From an uncultured Sphingomonadaceae bacterium (lineage in GTDB: Bacteria; Pseudomonadota; Alphaproteobacteria; Sphingomonadales; Sphingomonadaceae), in assembly GCA_947501695.1 (NCBI GenBank), contig CANMWO010000002.1, forward strand, positions 1 through 64,000: a stretch of 64,000 nucleotides of DNA, written 5' to 3'. Under the pieces are notes generated by a model, which saw only the letters and a list, made by a program, of their open reading frames with translations, was not told the origin of the DNA and did no database searches. Of this stretch, positions 45,628-55,360 are shown in pieces. Made by a program: the position numbers and the translations under genes. Position 1 is the stretch's first letter, and every line of letters starts with the position of its first letter.

Positions 45628-46335
45628 TTAGGCACTTTCCGCTGCGTTTTCCAGTGAATCGGCAGTGTCATCGTCATTTTCTTCTGCACCATCTTGGTTA
45701 AGTTCCTGTTCCAACGGCAATTCGTCTTCCGCATCCATCTCCAGCCGCTCCATTGCAAGATCAACAGGGTCCAGCAATCCGGCAGCTTTCAAATCGTCTA
45801 TCCCGGGCAGTTCTTTGCGGCTTTCCAGGCCGAAATGCGTCAAAAATTCAGCGGTTGTCGCATAGATGAGCGGCCGTCCGGGTACTTCGCGCCGTCCTGC
45901 TGGACGAACCCAGCCAGCTTCCATCAACACATCCAGAGTGCCTTTTGCAACTTGGACGCCACGGATCGCTTCAATCTCGGCCCGGCTAACAGGCTCGTGA
46001 TAGGCTATAATCGCCAGCGTTTCCATGCCCGCGCGACTAAGTTTGCGCAGTTCGGCACGCTCACGGCGAAGCAGATGCGACAGATCATGGGCGGTTTGAA
46101 AATGCCAACGATCGCCCGTTTTGATCAGCGATATGCCGCGCCCGGAATAATCATTCTGCAAATCATTGAGCGCCCCACGAATATCGACTTCCTCTCCGAC
46201 ATAGAGCTTGATGTCGGCAATCGTCATGGGGTTCTCAGAGGCGAATAAAGTCGCTTCGACCGCCCTGGTGCCTTCGTCCATTTCGGCGTTAATACCCATG
46301 ATCAGGCTGCGATCATCATTTTTCGGTTCATCCAT
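45628..46335 (-). CDS. scpB: Segregation and condensation protein B
   Basis: ScpB is the winged-helix partner of ScpA in the bacterial condensin (SMC) complex. The 235-residue protein has the first winged helix (ATLFASENPMTIADIKLYVG), ISLIKTGDRWHFQTAHDLSHLL, the second winged helix LSRAGMETLAIIAYHEPVSRAEIEAIRGV, and GRPLIYATTAEFLTHFGLESRKELP. The C-terminal tail is acidic. I chose the ATG at 46335; a GTG three bases earlier is possible. It overlaps the scpA stop. Confidence 0.95.
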   Translation of the reverse strand: MDEPKNDDRSLIMGINAEMDEGTRAVEATLFASENPMTIADIKLYVGEEVDIRGALNDLQNDYSGRGISLIKTGDRWHFQTAHDLSHLLRRERAELRKLSRAGMETLAIIAYHEPVSRAEIEAIRGVQVAKGTLDVLMEAGWVRPAGRREVPGRPLIYATTAEFLTHFGLESRKELPGIDDLKAAGLLDPVDLAMERLEMDAEDELPLEQELNQDGAEENDDDTADSLENAAESA

Positions 46336-47107
46336 CACTGCTTGCCTTCAATTTTAAGGGTGCGAAGCTCTCTTCCTGACTGAGCACCAATTTTCCTTGC
46401 CGCGCCAGTTCCAACGCAGCAACAAAACTGGATGCCAGCGCGGACTTGCGCAATTGCGGCGGCGCCCCAGGTGGCAGAAAAGCGCGGATATCCATCCAGT
46501 CAATTGCTTCCCCAAGCATCAGCGACACGCGTGCCAAGGCATCTTCCAGGGTCATCACCATGCGCTGTTTAACAATATGTACTGGTGGTATGCTGCGCAA
46601 TTTGACGCGGCCATAAGCAGAGATCAGATCATAATATTCCGCCTGCCAATGGCGGTTCTTGACCACCCTCAGGCCTTCAGGAGCGCCTCTTGCAAAAACA
46701 TCCCGGCCAATGCGATCGCGAGCCAGCAATCTAGCCCCGGCTTCGCGCATCGCATTAAGTCGCTCCAGACGCATTTGCAGGCGCAAGGCTAGTTCTTCAG
46801 GTGAGGGGTCAACTTCAGGGTCTTTGGGCAATAACAGGCCGGATTTTAGGTAGGTCAGCCATGCCGCCATTACTAAATAATCGGCTGCGAGCTCCAGCTT
46901 CAAACTCTGCGCATCGCCAATATATTTGAGATATTGCTGAACCAATTCGAGGATCGAAATTTCGCGCAAATCAACCTTTTGGTTGCGCGCCAATGCTAGC
47001 AATAGATCGAGAGGCCCTTCCCAACCGTCAATATTCAGCGTCAACGAAGCATCTTCGTCAGCCGGTGTTGGCGGAAAGAAAAAGCGTTCGGGTTCCTCGT
47101 CTGCCAT
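46328..47107 (-). CDS. scpA: Segregation and condensation protein A
   Basis: ScpA is the kleisin that bridges SMC heads. The 259-residue protein has the N-terminal kleisin motif LNIDGWEGPLDLLLALARNQKVDLREISILELVQQYL, AADYLVMAAWLTYLKSGLLLP, and a C-terminal winged helix near SSFVAALELARQGKLVLSQEE. The ATG at 47107 overlaps the nagZ stop by one base (TGATG), and scpB overlaps its end. Confidence 0.95.
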   Translation of the reverse strand: MADEEPERFFFPPTPADEDASLTLNIDGWEGPLDLLLALARNQKVDLREISILELVQQYLKYIGDAQSLKLELAADYLVMAAWLTYLKSGLLLPKDPEVDPSPEELALRLQMRLERLNAMREAGARLLARDRIGRDVFARGAPEGLRVVKNRHWQAEYYDLISAYGRVKLRSIPPVHIVKQRMVMTLEDALARVSLMLGEAIDWMDIRAFLPPGAPPQLRKSALASSFVAALELARQGKLVLSQEESFAPLKLKASSDG

Positions 47108-48114
47108 CAAGCCGCCGCCAAAAGAGCATCTCGGCGGGATAAAATGTCGGCCAGTTCAATAGGTTCCATTGCCTCATCCAAGGTGGCCATCGCCTTATCG
47201 AGCCGCGTACGGGAAAGGTCGCTAATCTCACCAAGCAGGTCCGCAATACCGACCATCTCATCCATCCGGCCCCAGCAGTTAAGCGCAATGTCACAACCCG
47301 CCGCAACGACGTCACGCGCGCGTTCGGGCACTTCGCCTTTCAATGCCTTCATGTCGAGATCATCGGAGAATAGAAGCCCGTCAAAGCCGATCGATCCGCG
47401 AATAATATTGTCGATAACCGTCGGCGACAGGCTAGCGCAGCGCTCGCTATCCCAAGCGGTATAGACGATATGCGCCGTCATCCCCATCGGCGCGCCCGAC
47501 AGCGACCGAAACGGCGCCAAATCGGTTTCAAGCTCGTCGGCAGACGCTGTCACTTTGGGTAATTCCATATGACTGTCCACCACTGCCCGTCCATGCCCCG
47601 GCATATGTTTGACGACGCTCACGGCACCGCCTTTGGTCTGACCGTCAATCACGGCACGACCCAATGCGGCTACTTGCATGGGTTCGCTACCCATGGCGCG
47701 ATTGCCGATGGCATCAACTGTATCGGGTTGCCGAACATCCAGCAGCGGCAAGCAATTTACAGTTATGCCAACTTCACGGAGGCTTTCGGCAATCGCCTGC
47801 GCGTTCAGTCGCGCCGCTTCTATCGCAGTCGCTGGCGCAATGTCATAGAGCTTGTCGAAAGTCTCGCCCGGCGGAAATTTCGGCCAGATCGGTTCCTGCA
47901 TCCGGGCAACGCGGCCGCCTTCCTGATCAATCAGGATAGCCACATCCTCGCGGCCATGCAGCACCCGCAGTTCGTCGGTAAGCGCCCGCAATTGGTCCTT
48001 ACTCTCAACATTGCGGCCGAAAATAATATATCCTGCGGGGTCGCTTTCCTTGAAAAACGATTTTTCATCAGCAGTCAGGCTTAATCCCGACATCCCAAAA
48101 ATGACCGGCTTCAT
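47107..48114 (-). CDS. nagZ: Beta-N-acetylhexosaminidase
   Basis: NagZ is the cytoplasmic GH3 enzyme that removes GlcNAc from anhydro-muropeptides in peptidoglycan recycling. The 335-residue protein has ILIDQEGGRVARMQEPIWPKFP, VVKHMPGHGRAVVDSHMELP (the His-containing acid/base loop), and LLFSDDLDMKALKG with the catalytic Asp nucleophile. It is one base overlapped with scpA and preceded by a 123-base gap. Confidence 0.95.
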   Translation of the reverse strand: MKPVIFGMSGLSLTADEKSFFKESDPAGYIIFGRNVESKDQLRALTDELRVLHGREDVAILIDQEGGRVARMQEPIWPKFPPGETFDKLYDIAPATAIEAARLNAQAIAESLREVGITVNCLPLLDVRQPDTVDAIGNRAMGSEPMQVAALGRAVIDGQTKGGAVSVVKHMPGHGRAVVDSHMELPKVTASADELETDLAPFRSLSGAPMGMTAHIVYTAWDSERCASLSPTVIDNIIRGSIGFDGLLFSDDLDMKALKGEVPERARDVVAAGCDIALNCWGRMDEMVGIADLLGEISDLSRTRLDKAMATLDEAMEPIELADILSRRDALLAAA

Positions 48115-48237
48115 GATCTAACTTTACCCAATCTTGCGCATATACTCACAAGCATATCATGCGGAAAATTGGTAGAACGGTAAAGCGGAAAGCGCCGTTA
48201 TCCACAGCGCTTCCCCCAATATCGGTGTTTTTAAGCC

Positions 48238-48876
48238 TTATTGCGGGACGACAAGGCAGCTTTCGCCAGCGGCTTTCAGGCCATTACAGACTTTTTGAGC
48301 GGCCGAAACATTGGGCGCCACTGCGTTGAGGCGATAGATGGTGCCTCCTTCAACCGTGCCTTGGACAATTTTCTTGGGCAAAGCGCCAATATCGGCAAAG
48401 CGCCGGGAGAAGCCTGACCAAGCACTGTCGGCCTGGCCAGCAGAGCTGAAAGCACCGAGCTGGATCATCGCGCTACCGGGAGCCGATGGCGCGGTCTGAG
48501 CTACTTTTTTAATGGGTGATTCAACCGGAGGAGCCGTGCCCAGCTTGCCGGGTGTTTCTTGCCCTTGGGAGGCTGCATAGCTTGCATCACCTTCACCTTC
48601 AAATTTCTTGGCCTGCGGATCATCAGGGCGGACTTTATAGTCTCCTTCCTGCGCGGCGATCAGCGTACCATCGCCGCTCAATCCGCCTGCATCACGGTTT
48701 TGCATCCAGTAGATTCCGCCAACAATGGCTGCGAGCAACGCGATCCCGAGACCAACGAATAAAGCAACGCGGATGGGAGAATATTCGTCCTCACCATCAT
48801 AATCTTCCGCCGATTCAAGCCATGGCAGACGGTTTTCATCGTCCAGGTCCAGACTATCGCTATTCACATCAGACAT
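48238..48876 (-). CDS. SPOR domain membrane protein
   Basis: The 212-residue protein has an acidic cytoplasmic N-terminus, one membrane helix (IRVALFVGLGIALLAAIVGGIYWM, about 35-58), a linker, and a C-terminal SPOR domain (AMIQLGAFSSAGQADSAWSGFSRRF to VCNGLKAAGESCLVV). SPOR domains bind septal glycan strands stripped of stem peptides. I chose the ATG at 48876; an upstream TTG adds two residues. Placement between argS and nagZ is conserved in alphaproteobacteria. This is the second SPOR protein in the window, the other lying beside ftsZ. Confidence 0.88.
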   Translation of the reverse strand: MSDVNSDSLDLDDENRLPWLESAEDYDGEDEYSPIRVALFVGLGIALLAAIVGGIYWMQNRDAGGLSGDGTLIAAQEGDYKVRPDDPQAKKFEGEGDASYAASQGQETPGKLGTAPPVESPIKKVAQTAPSAPGSAMIQLGAFSSAGQADSAWSGFSRRFADIGALPKKIVQGTVEGGTIYRLNAVAPNVSAAQKVCNGLKAAGESCLVVPQ

Positions 48877-48904
48877 ACTCAAACCCCACAGTAATTTTGA
48901 ACGC

Positions 48905-50629
48905 TCACATTTTGTCAGCGGCGCTAACCCCCATCAGCGCGAGACCGTTCTTAATTACTTGCCCTAAATATTTAGCTAAGAAAAGCCTAGCGGATGTCAT
49001 GGCAGGATCATTAACCATGATAATCCGCATCTCAGGCCGGTCATTGCCCATATTCCAGAAGGCATGAAAAGCCGCTGCCAAGTCGTTGAGATAGAAAGCA
49101 ACCCGGTGGGGTTCGCGACTGGCAGCCGCCGATTCGACGATTCGCGGAAATTGCGCCGCTTGCTTTATGAGATCAAGCTCTTCAGCGCCCAGCTTGTCGA
49201 GATGTTCTGCCGATGGCAGGATATTTTCTTCCGCCTCCGCTTTGCGCAACGTCGATTGAATCCGCGCATGGGCATATTGCACATAAAACACCGGGTTATC
49301 CCGAGACGCCTCTGTGACCTTGGCAAAATCAAAGTCCATTTGCGCGTCGGCCTTACGAGTCAGCATGGTGAAACGCACAGCATCCTTGCCAACTTCCTCG
49401 ACCATATCGGCAATAGTGACGAAATTGCCGGACCGTTTGGACATTTTTTCCGGCTCGCCATCGCGTAGCAACCGAACCATCTGGATAATCTTGATATCGA
49501 ATTTTGTCTTGCCCTCGGTCAGCGCCGCTACGGCAGCCTTGATCCGCTTGACGGTGCCCGAGTGATCTGCACCCCAAATGTCGATCAGCTCATCGGCCTT
49601 TTGAGCTTTCTGAAAATGATAGGCGAGATCACCACCAAAATAGGTCCAACGGCCGTTGGATTTCTTGATCGGCCGGTCCTGATCATCACCAAATTGGGTC
49701 GAGCGGAATAGCGGCAATTCAACCGCCTCCCAATCATCAATCGTCTTACCTTTGGGTTTTTCGAGCACACCATCATAAACGAGATCGCGGGACCGCAACA
49801 CTGCCTCGGCAGCATCAGCCTTACCGGCTTCATGCAGTTCTGCTTCGGACGAGAAAACATCATGTTCGATGCCGAGCAACGCCAGATCAGCCCGGATCAT
49901 GTCCATCATACCTGCGACAGCTGCCTTGCGGAACATCGGCAACCAGTCATCAATCGACGCATCGACATATTTATCGCCATATTGCTGTGCAAGCGCCCAG
50001 CCCACCGGCTTCAAATAGTCACCGGGATAAAGGCCTTCAGGAATTGCTAAAATCGTCTCGCCAAGTGCTTCACGATAACGGATATGGACGGATTCGGCGA
50101 GAATATCGACCTGCGCACCAGCGTCATTCACGTAATATTCGCGGATCACCTTATGCCCGATAAATTCCAGCAAATCAGCCAATGCGTCACCCACAACCGC
50201 GCCGCGACAATGGCCCATATGCATGGGGCCAGTCGGGTTGGCCGAAACATATTCGACATTGACGGTCACCCCTTGCCCTTTGGTCGAACGGCCATAATCG
50301 GCGCCCAATGCTTCAATTTCTATCAGTTCCTTAATGAGTACGGCGTCGCTGACCCGTAAGTTGATGAAACCCGGCCCAGCCATTTCTGCTGATTTAACGT
50401 CATCCAGCGCGCTCAACTTTTCGACGATTTTTTCTGCCAAATCGCGTGGCTTCTCGCCAGCAGCCTTGGATAGGACCATAGCAGCATTGGTCGACAGATC
50501 GCCATGCGATGGATCGCGCGGCGGCTCTAGCGTAACATTTTTGCGATCCATATCCGCCGGCAGGTCACCGCTAGCGACCAAATCGTCCAGAGTTTTATTA
50601 ATATGGTGCTGAAAAATATCGAACAGCAT
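48905..50629 (-). CDS. argS: Arginine--tRNA ligase
   Basis: ArgS is a class I synthetase charging tRNA-Arg. The 574-residue protein has the N-terminal Add1 domain, the HIGH-type motif ANPTGPMHMGHCRGAVVGDALA (about 113-134), the KMSKS-type motif EPEKMSKRSGNFV, and the DALR anticodon domain (VQYAHARIQSTLRKAE to SARLFLAKYLGQVIKNGL). The C-terminus LALMGVSAADKM is typical. The SPOR protein gene follows by 28 bases, so the two are likely cotranscribed. Confidence 0.97.
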   Translation of the reverse strand: MLFDIFQHHINKTLDDLVASGDLPADMDRKNVTLEPPRDPSHGDLSTNAAMVLSKAAGEKPRDLAEKIVEKLSALDDVKSAEMAGPGFINLRVSDAVLIKELIEIEALGADYGRSTKGQGVTVNVEYVSANPTGPMHMGHCRGAVVGDALADLLEFIGHKVIREYYVNDAGAQVDILAESVHIRYREALGETILAIPEGLYPGDYLKPVGWALAQQYGDKYVDASIDDWLPMFRKAAVAGMMDMIRADLALLGIEHDVFSSEAELHEAGKADAAEAVLRSRDLVYDGVLEKPKGKTIDDWEAVELPLFRSTQFGDDQDRPIKKSNGRWTYFGGDLAYHFQKAQKADELIDIWGADHSGTVKRIKAAVAALTEGKTKFDIKIIQMVRLLRDGEPEKMSKRSGNFVTIADMVEEVGKDAVRFTMLTRKADAQMDFDFAKVTEASRDNPVFYVQYAHARIQSTLRKAEAEENILPSAEHLDKLGAEELDLIKQAAQFPRIVESAAASREPHRVAFYLNDLAAAFHAFWNMGNDRPEMRIIMVNDPAMTSARLFLAKYLGQVIKNGLALMGVSAADKM

Positions 50630-50702
50630 GGCTTCACCCCAATTTTCAATAGATTATAGAGCCCGAACCCGCAGAGCCAAATGAAACGTGTAACCTAAAG
50701 CT

Positions 50703-51362
50703 TTATCGGGTCGCGTTATATTGCAGCTGTTCCGGGCTCAGCTGAAATCCAATCAAAAGCTCAAAGGTAGAACGCGCAACGGCAGCCCGTACGGAAGGAT
50801 CCGCGAGCGGGTCCAAAGCGGCATCGGGATCTCCAGGTTTTCTGCGACGCGTGATTTTTTCGATCACATCTTCGGGCAAACGAGCCGCCGCTGCGTCCAC
50901 ATAGGAGCCCGCCTTGCCAGAGGCCGACGCACGATATTGTCCGTCGGCAAAAGTCAGCGTGACTTCCTTGACCCGCTTTGCCACGACAGCCGTGCCGCCT
51001 TGCACTACTGTCGAGAAATAAGGCACTGTCACCGTCCGCGCGCCATTAGGGCGAGAACGGATCGCAAATACATCAAATGTCGCTTCGGAATAAATGCGCG
51101 CGCCTTCGCTGTTACAGGTTGAGCGAACATTGGTAATATTCGCGACCACATCAATAGCACTGGCATTAGTACTGCCAACAGGATCAAAGATTGTAATGTC
51201 GCCAGTATGGTTAGGAACCGCAACGGCAGGACAGCCGCTTCGTGTCACACTGACGCCAACGCCCGAACTTATGTCAAGCGCGCCATCCTGTGCGCAACCC
51301 GCCAATGCAAAAACTGTTGCGCTGGTCAATAGCAGCTTGTTGAAACGCCCTTTGAATATCAT
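50703..51362 (-). CDS. Hypothetical lipoprotein
   Basis: The 219-residue protein has a lipoprotein signal (LLLTSATVFALAGC, Cys23) and no other family mark that I can place. The body contains SGCPAVAVPNHTGDITIFDP, INVRSTCNSEGARIYSEATFDVFAIR, VPYFSTVVQGGTAVVAKRVKEVTLTF and a C-terminal ARSTFELLIGFQLSPEQLQY. The pattern suggests a beta-rich periplasmic-facing lipoprotein. It is divergent from ispH across 157 bases with two inverted repeats. Function unknown. Confidence 0.78.
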   Translation of the reverse strand: MIFKGRFNKLLLTSATVFALAGCAQDGALDISSGVGVSVTRSGCPAVAVPNHTGDITIFDPVGSTNASAIDVVANITNVRSTCNSEGARIYSEATFDVFAIRSRPNGARTVTVPYFSTVVQGGTAVVAKRVKEVTLTFADGQYRASASGKAGSYVDAAAARLPEDVIEKITRRRKPGDPDAALDPLADPSVRAAVARSTFELLIGFQLSPEQLQYNATR

Positions 51363-51390
51363 GCCTATTCCTTGCCTTTAATCCCGTTTT

Positions 51391-51433
51391 GCGCAGATAT
51401 GATCTGCGTCCTTGTTCAGGGTTTGGAAACCCT
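51391..51433. repeat. Two inverted repeats in the ispH/lipoprotein intergenic region
   Basis: CGCAGAT-ATG-ATCTGCG lies at 51392-51408, and AGGGTTT-GG-AAACCCT at 51418-51433. Both are perfect 7-bp arms. They lie side by side in the divergent spacer and could be protein-binding sites or leader hairpins for either gene. Neither has a terminator-like T-run. Confidence 0.5.
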
Positions 51434-51519
51434 TATCTATGCCTTTAAGAGCGCGCAACCATCCATAGGATGAACAGACAGGCTTTTCCCGGCGTCCGTT
51501 TTTCACTAAGGCATTGATT

Positions 51520-52479
51520 ATGAATCATCCAATATCAGAAAAACCCCGTATTAGCTTGCTTGTAGCCGCTCCGCGCGGCTTTTGTGCAGGCGTCGATCGC
51601 GCAATAAAAATTGTCGAACTGGCGATCGAAAAATATGGCGCGCCGGTTTATGTCCGTCACGAAATTGTCCATAATCGCTATGTTGTAGATGAATTGAAGA
51701 CACTGGGCGCAATATTTGTCGAGGAACTGGATGAAGTGCCGGACGGTGTCCCCGTCGTATTTTCTGCCCATGGCGTTCCGAAAGCCGTGCCCCACAAGGC
51801 AGAGGAGCGCGGGCTGGAATATCTCGATGCGACTTGCCCGTTAGTATCCAAGGTGCACCGTCAAGCGGAGCGGCAGGTCGAGGCCGGGCGACATATTATT
51901 TTTGTTGGTCATGAGAATCACCCCGAGGTCATCGGAACATTTGGTCAAGTGGATGATGGGATGATGACGTTGGTCGAAACGGTTGGGGATGTCGCCGCGC
52001 TCAACCCGGCCGATCCTGACAAATTATCTTTCCTGACCCAGACGACTCTTTCGGTCGATGATACCAGAGCAATTGTCGAGGCACTAAAAACACGGTTTCC
52101 CTCTATTGTCGGGCCAAAAGGCGAAGATATTTGCTACGCTACATCGAACCGGCAGGAAGCGGTTAAGAGCATCGCGAAATCCTGTGATCTTGTTTTGGTG
52201 ATTGGCGCCCCTAATAGTTCCAACAGCCTGCGGCTCGTGGAAGTGGCCGAACGCGAGGGGACCGATTCCTATCTCATTCAAAGAGCCGATGAAATTGATA
52301 TGACCTGGATGGAGGGTGTGAGCACGTTGGGACTGACTGCTGGAGCATCAGCGCCTGAAATATTGGTGCGCGAAGTCGTCACCCGTCTCGAAGAGCATTT
52401 TATCGTCGATGAACAAAAGGTAGAAACCACCGACGAAAATATGGTTTTCAAACTTCCACGCGGACTCGAAGCCGCCTGA
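51520..52479 (+). CDS. ispH: 4-hydroxy-3-methylbut-2-enyl diphosphate reductase
   Basis: IspH is the [4Fe-4S] enzyme of the last MEP-pathway step, giving IPP and DMAPP. The 319-residue protein has the three cluster Cys in [31 protein letters not shown] and [15 protein letters not shown], the conserved His/Glu ([15 protein letters not shown]), and [19 protein letters not shown] chose the ATG at 51520 with AAGG upstream; a TTG two codons earlier is in frame. The thrB start overlaps its stop by one base (TGATG). Confidence 0.96.
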   Translation: MNHPISEKPRISLLVAAPRGFCAGVDRAIKIVELAIEKYGAPVYVRHEIVHNRYVVDELKTLGAIFVEELDEVPDGVPVVFSAHGVPKAVPHKAEERGLEYLDATCPLVSKVHRQAERQVEAGRHIIFVGHENHPEVIGTFGQVDDGMMTLVETVGDVAALNPADPDKLSFLTQTTLSVDDTRAIVEALKTRFPSIVGPKGEDICYATSNRQEAVKSIAKSCDLVLVIGAPNSSNSLRLVEVAEREGTDSYLIQRADEIDMTWMEGVSTLGLTAGASAPEILVREVVTRLEEHFIVDEQKVETTDENMVFKLPRGLEAA

Positions 52480-53438
52480 TGGCAGTCTATACCAAGGTTA
52501 GTGCAGAAGAGATCGACGCGTTTCTGACCCGATTTGATGTCGGCACGTTGATTTCTGCAAAGGGCATTGCCGAGGGTGTAGAGAACAGCAATTATCTCAT
52601 TGAGACGACCCAGGATCGTTTCATATTGACACTGTACGAAAAGCGCGTTGACCCCAACGACCTGCCATTTTTCATTGCAATGCTAGATCATCTGGCCGCG
52701 AAAAATTGCCCTGTGCCGCCAATGATCGCCGACCGCAAGGGCATTACGATACAAGAGTTATGCGGCAAGTCTGCATGTCTCATCAAATTTTTGCCTGGCA
52801 TATCCATCACCACGCCAACACCCAATCAAGCACAAGCAACGGGCCGGGCTTTGGGCGAAATGCATAATGCTCTGCAGGATTTTTCTGGCAAACGCGCCAA
52901 CAGCATGAATCATGACACTTGGCGCAAATTGGCGATCGATTGCGGGCCGAGCGAGTTAGACGTCATTGCCCCGGGATTGCATGCACTAGTGGCCAGCGAA
53001 CTGGATCATCTGGACCAGAACTGGCCGGATAGATTACCTACCTCCGTAATCCACGCTGACCTATTTCCAGACAATGTGCTGATGCTGAATGATCAGGTTA
53101 CCGGCCTGATCGATTTCTATTTTTCCTGCACCGATATCCGCGCTTATGACGTTGCGGTCACCCATGCTGCTTGGTGTTTTTCAGAGGATGGCGAAAGTTT
53201 TGACGCTGCCGTCTCCAACGCGCTGATCCAAGGCTATAGCGATGCATTTTTTTTAAGTGAGGAAGATCGGGCAGCACTACCCGTGCTAGCACGCGGAGCA
53301 TCGCTGCGTTTCATGCTCACCCGGGCCTATGACTGGATCAACACTCCCGCCGACGCATTGGTGACCCGCAAAGATCCGACAGCCTTCCTCAACCGCCTGA
53401 AATTCTATCAGGCCAATCCGGATATTTTCCAAATATGA
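52479..53438 (+). CDS. thrB: Homoserine kinase (APH-fold type)
   Basis: This ThrB phosphorylates homoserine on the threonine pathway and belongs to the aminoglycoside-phosphotransferase fold rather than the GHMP kinase type. The 319-residue protein has [26 protein letters not shown], the catalytic loop [15 protein letters not shown] (HxDxxxxN), and the Asp of [13 protein letters not shown]. It is coupled to ispH at the start and to rnhA at the end (four-base overlap). The ispH-thrB-rnhA order is common in sphingomonads and relatives. Confidence 0.94.
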   Translation: MAVYTKVSAEEIDAFLTRFDVGTLISAKGIAEGVENSNYLIETTQDRFILTLYEKRVDPNDLPFFIAMLDHLAAKNCPVPPMIADRKGITIQELCGKSACLIKFLPGISITTPTPNQAQATGRALGEMHNALQDFSGKRANSMNHDTWRKLAIDCGPSELDVIAPGLHALVASELDHLDQNWPDRLPTSVIHADLFPDNVLMLNDQVTGLIDFYFSCTDIRAYDVAVTHAAWCFSEDGESFDAAVSNALIQGYSDAFFLSEEDRAALPVLARGASLRFMLTRAYDWINTPADALVTRKDPTAFLNRLKFYQANPDIFQI

Positions 53439-53887
53439 ACGACCTTTCTTATGTTGAAATTGCAACTGATGGCGCGTGCAAGGGCAATCCCGGTCCGGGT
53501 GGATGGGGCGCTTTGATCCGCCATGGTGATAAGGAAAAAGAAATTTTTGGCGGTGAGCCTGAAACCACCAACAACCGCATGGAATTGCGCGCGGCGATTG
53601 AAGCGCTGAACGCTCTCAAACGCCCCTGCAAGGTCAAACTATCCATCGACAGCACCTATGTAAAAGATGGCATCACCCAATGGGTATTTAACTGGCAGAA
53701 AAACGGATGGCGTACAGCGGCAAAAAAGCCGGTCAAAAATGCCGATCTATGGCAAGACCTGCTTGAGGCGGTAAAACGTCATGACATTTCATGGCATTGG
53801 GTCAAGGGTCATGCGGGTGACGCAGACAATGAACGTGCTGATGTGCTGGCCAGTGATGCTGCGTTGAATGAGGCCGCTAGGCTCTAG
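53435..53887 (+). CDS. rnhA: Ribonuclease HI
   Basis: RNase HI removes RNA from RNA-DNA hybrids. The 150-residue protein has the four acidic catalytic residues: Asp in [18 protein letters not shown] (D12), Glu in [12 protein letters not shown], Asp in [12 protein letters not shown], and Asp in [12 protein letters not shown]. It also has the basic handle [19 protein letters not shown]. It overlaps the thrB end and is followed by an inverted repeat. Confidence 0.97.
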   Translation: MNDLSYVEIATDGACKGNPGPGGWGALIRHGDKEKEIFGGEPETTNNRMELRAAIEALNALKRPCKVKLSIDSTYVKDGITQWVFNWQKNGWRTAAKKPVKNADLWQDLLEAVKRHDISWHWVKGHAGDADNERADVLASDAALNEAARL

Positions 53888-53895
53888 CCAATATC

Positions 53896-53923
53896 CGTCA
53901 TCCCAGCGCAAACCGGGATGACG
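53896..53923. repeat. Inverted repeat downstream of rnhA
   Basis: CGTCATCCC and GGGATGACG form a 9-bp perfect stem around AGCGCAAACC. It lies between the convergent rnhA and YegP-like genes. The core GTCATCC also occurs in the repeat before purT, so the two may belong to one dispersed family. It could slow transcription from either side, though no U-tract follows. Confidence 0.7.
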
Positions 53924-53943
53924 ATAATTCTTGGTAAGCGGGC

Positions 53944-54120
53944 TTAGCTGTTGTCTTCGACGTCAGCTCCCGGGCCATTTTTGATGATCGATGCAATTGC
54001 ATTTTTGGCGCTAGCTTTGCTCGCATAGCCTTCGGTAGAAAACATGATTTCGCTATTATGCTTGAAGCGAACCCGGAACTCACCCTTTTTGTCTTTATAG
54101 ATTTCAAATTTATGCGCCAT
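53944..54120 (-). CDS. YegP-like small protein (DUF1508)
   Basis: This 58-residue protein begins MAHKFEIYKDKKGEFRVRFKHN and contains EIMFSTEGYASKASAKNAI. This is the beta-strand/alpha-helix repeat of the YegP/DUF1508 family, in the single-repeat form. Its biochemical function is unknown. AGGAG lies upstream of the ATG at 54120. A longer frame from 54168 adds 16 residues with no match. It is convergent with rnhA. Confidence 0.88.
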   Translation of the reverse strand: MAHKFEIYKDKKGEFRVRFKHNSEIMFSTEGYASKASAKNAIASIIKNGPGADVEDNS

Positions 54121-54216
54121 GTTCTCACTCTCCTTTACGGGCCTATTCCGGCCTCTGTCGGTCCCCATCGGACAACTGATTTATTGCGACTTAAAAGGCT
54201 GAACGCAATGGGAAAA

Positions 54217-55347
54217 TTATCGCGCCCGCAAGACACCAAAACGGGAGGGGCTATATAAGGCCGCATTCAAGTCTTGAACCGAAGTCTCTCTCTCGACGTT
54301 CAGAAAAATCGATTTGGCCAATTTGGCTGCCGCTGGAGCGGTCTGGATACCAAAGCCGCCCTGTCCCGCAAACCAAAAGAAATCGGGCTGCTGCGGATCA
54401 TATCCGTACACCGGCAAGCGGTCGGATGCGAAGCTGCGCAAGCCCGCCCATTTGCGGTTCACATTCCGGATTTTGATGTCCATTATCGATTGAAAACGAT
54501 CAATTGCTAAAGCGATATCCCATTCTTCGGGTGCGACATCGCTTGCTATCACCGACGTTTCATCATGCGGGCTAAGCCAATAGGTTCCACCCGATTCGGG
54601 TTTGAAATAAAAGCTTCCATCCAGAGCAACCACCAGCGGCATGTCCGGCGAAGACACCGGATCGGTAGTCAGTTGTACCATTGTCCGCCGCATAGGTTGG
54701 ATAGCTATCGGCAGCGCTCCAGCCAAGCTCGCAACATCTGAAGCCCACGCCCCGGCTGCGTTGATGATCTGCTTAGCCCGAACTGTATCACTGCCACTGC
54801 GGATAACCCAAATATCGTTTTCACGCTTAATATGGTCCACGCGTGCCGCGCAGGATAATGCAACGCCCTTGCGCTTGGCGTCACGCAAATAGGCCATGTG
54901 CAATGCCGCAACATCTATGTCACAGCAATCCGGCTCGTAAACGGCATAATCCCAGCCCGCCTTAACCGCCGGGATTGCGACGGCAATTTGATCGGCGTTC
55001 CACGGCACCATGGCAACGCCGCTTTCTGCAAACTCAGCCATGAACGCATCTGCCAAATGCCGCTCGTCAGACCGCGCTATATTAATCGCCCGGCGTTTTT
55101 TGAGAAAACTAGTCTCCGAAAAGGTAGGCTCTGGCTCACTAAGAAATCCATAGGATGCAGTGGTCAGCGGCTGCACCAGCGGCCCGCCATAAGTTTCTGT
55201 CCAGAATGCGGCCGACCGGCCAGTGCTATGATAGCCGGGCTGATCCTCCGCCTCCAATATCACTACTGAACAGTGATCGGCAATTTCAGAAGCGATACTC
55301 GCTCCTGCAATTCCGGCTCCAATAATCGCGACATCATAGTGGTTCAT
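54217..55347 (-). CDS. FAD-dependent oxidoreductase (DAO family)
   Basis: The 376-residue protein has an N-terminal FAD motif (YDVAIIGAGIAGASIASEIA, GxGxxG at about 10-15), VVILEAEDQPGYHSTGRSAAF, AKQIINAAGAWASDVASLAG, and a C-terminal FFWFAGQGGFGIQTAPAAAKLA typical of the D-amino-acid oxidase/glycine oxidase superfamily. The specific amine substrate is not evident. I chose the ATG at 55347. It starts 13 bases after the stop of the alpha/beta hydrolase on the same strand, so the two are probably one operon. Confidence 0.86.
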   Translation of the reverse strand: MNHYDVAIIGAGIAGASIASEIADHCSVVILEAEDQPGYHSTGRSAAFWTETYGGPLVQPLTTASYGFLSEPEPTFSETSFLKKRRAINIARSDERHLADAFMAEFAESGVAMVPWNADQIAVAIPAVKAGWDYAVYEPDCCDIDVAALHMAYLRDAKRKGVALSCAARVDHIKRENDIWVIRSGSDTVRAKQIINAAGAWASDVASLAGALPIAIQPMRRTMVQLTTDPVSSPDMPLVVALDGSFYFKPESGGTYWLSPHDETSVIASDVAPEEWDIALAIDRFQSIMDIKIRNVNRKWAGLRSFASDRLPVYGYDPQQPDFFWFAGQGGFGIQTAPAAAKLAKSIFLNVERETSVQDLNAALYSPSRFGVLRAR

Positions 55348-55360
55348 GCGTAACAAATGC

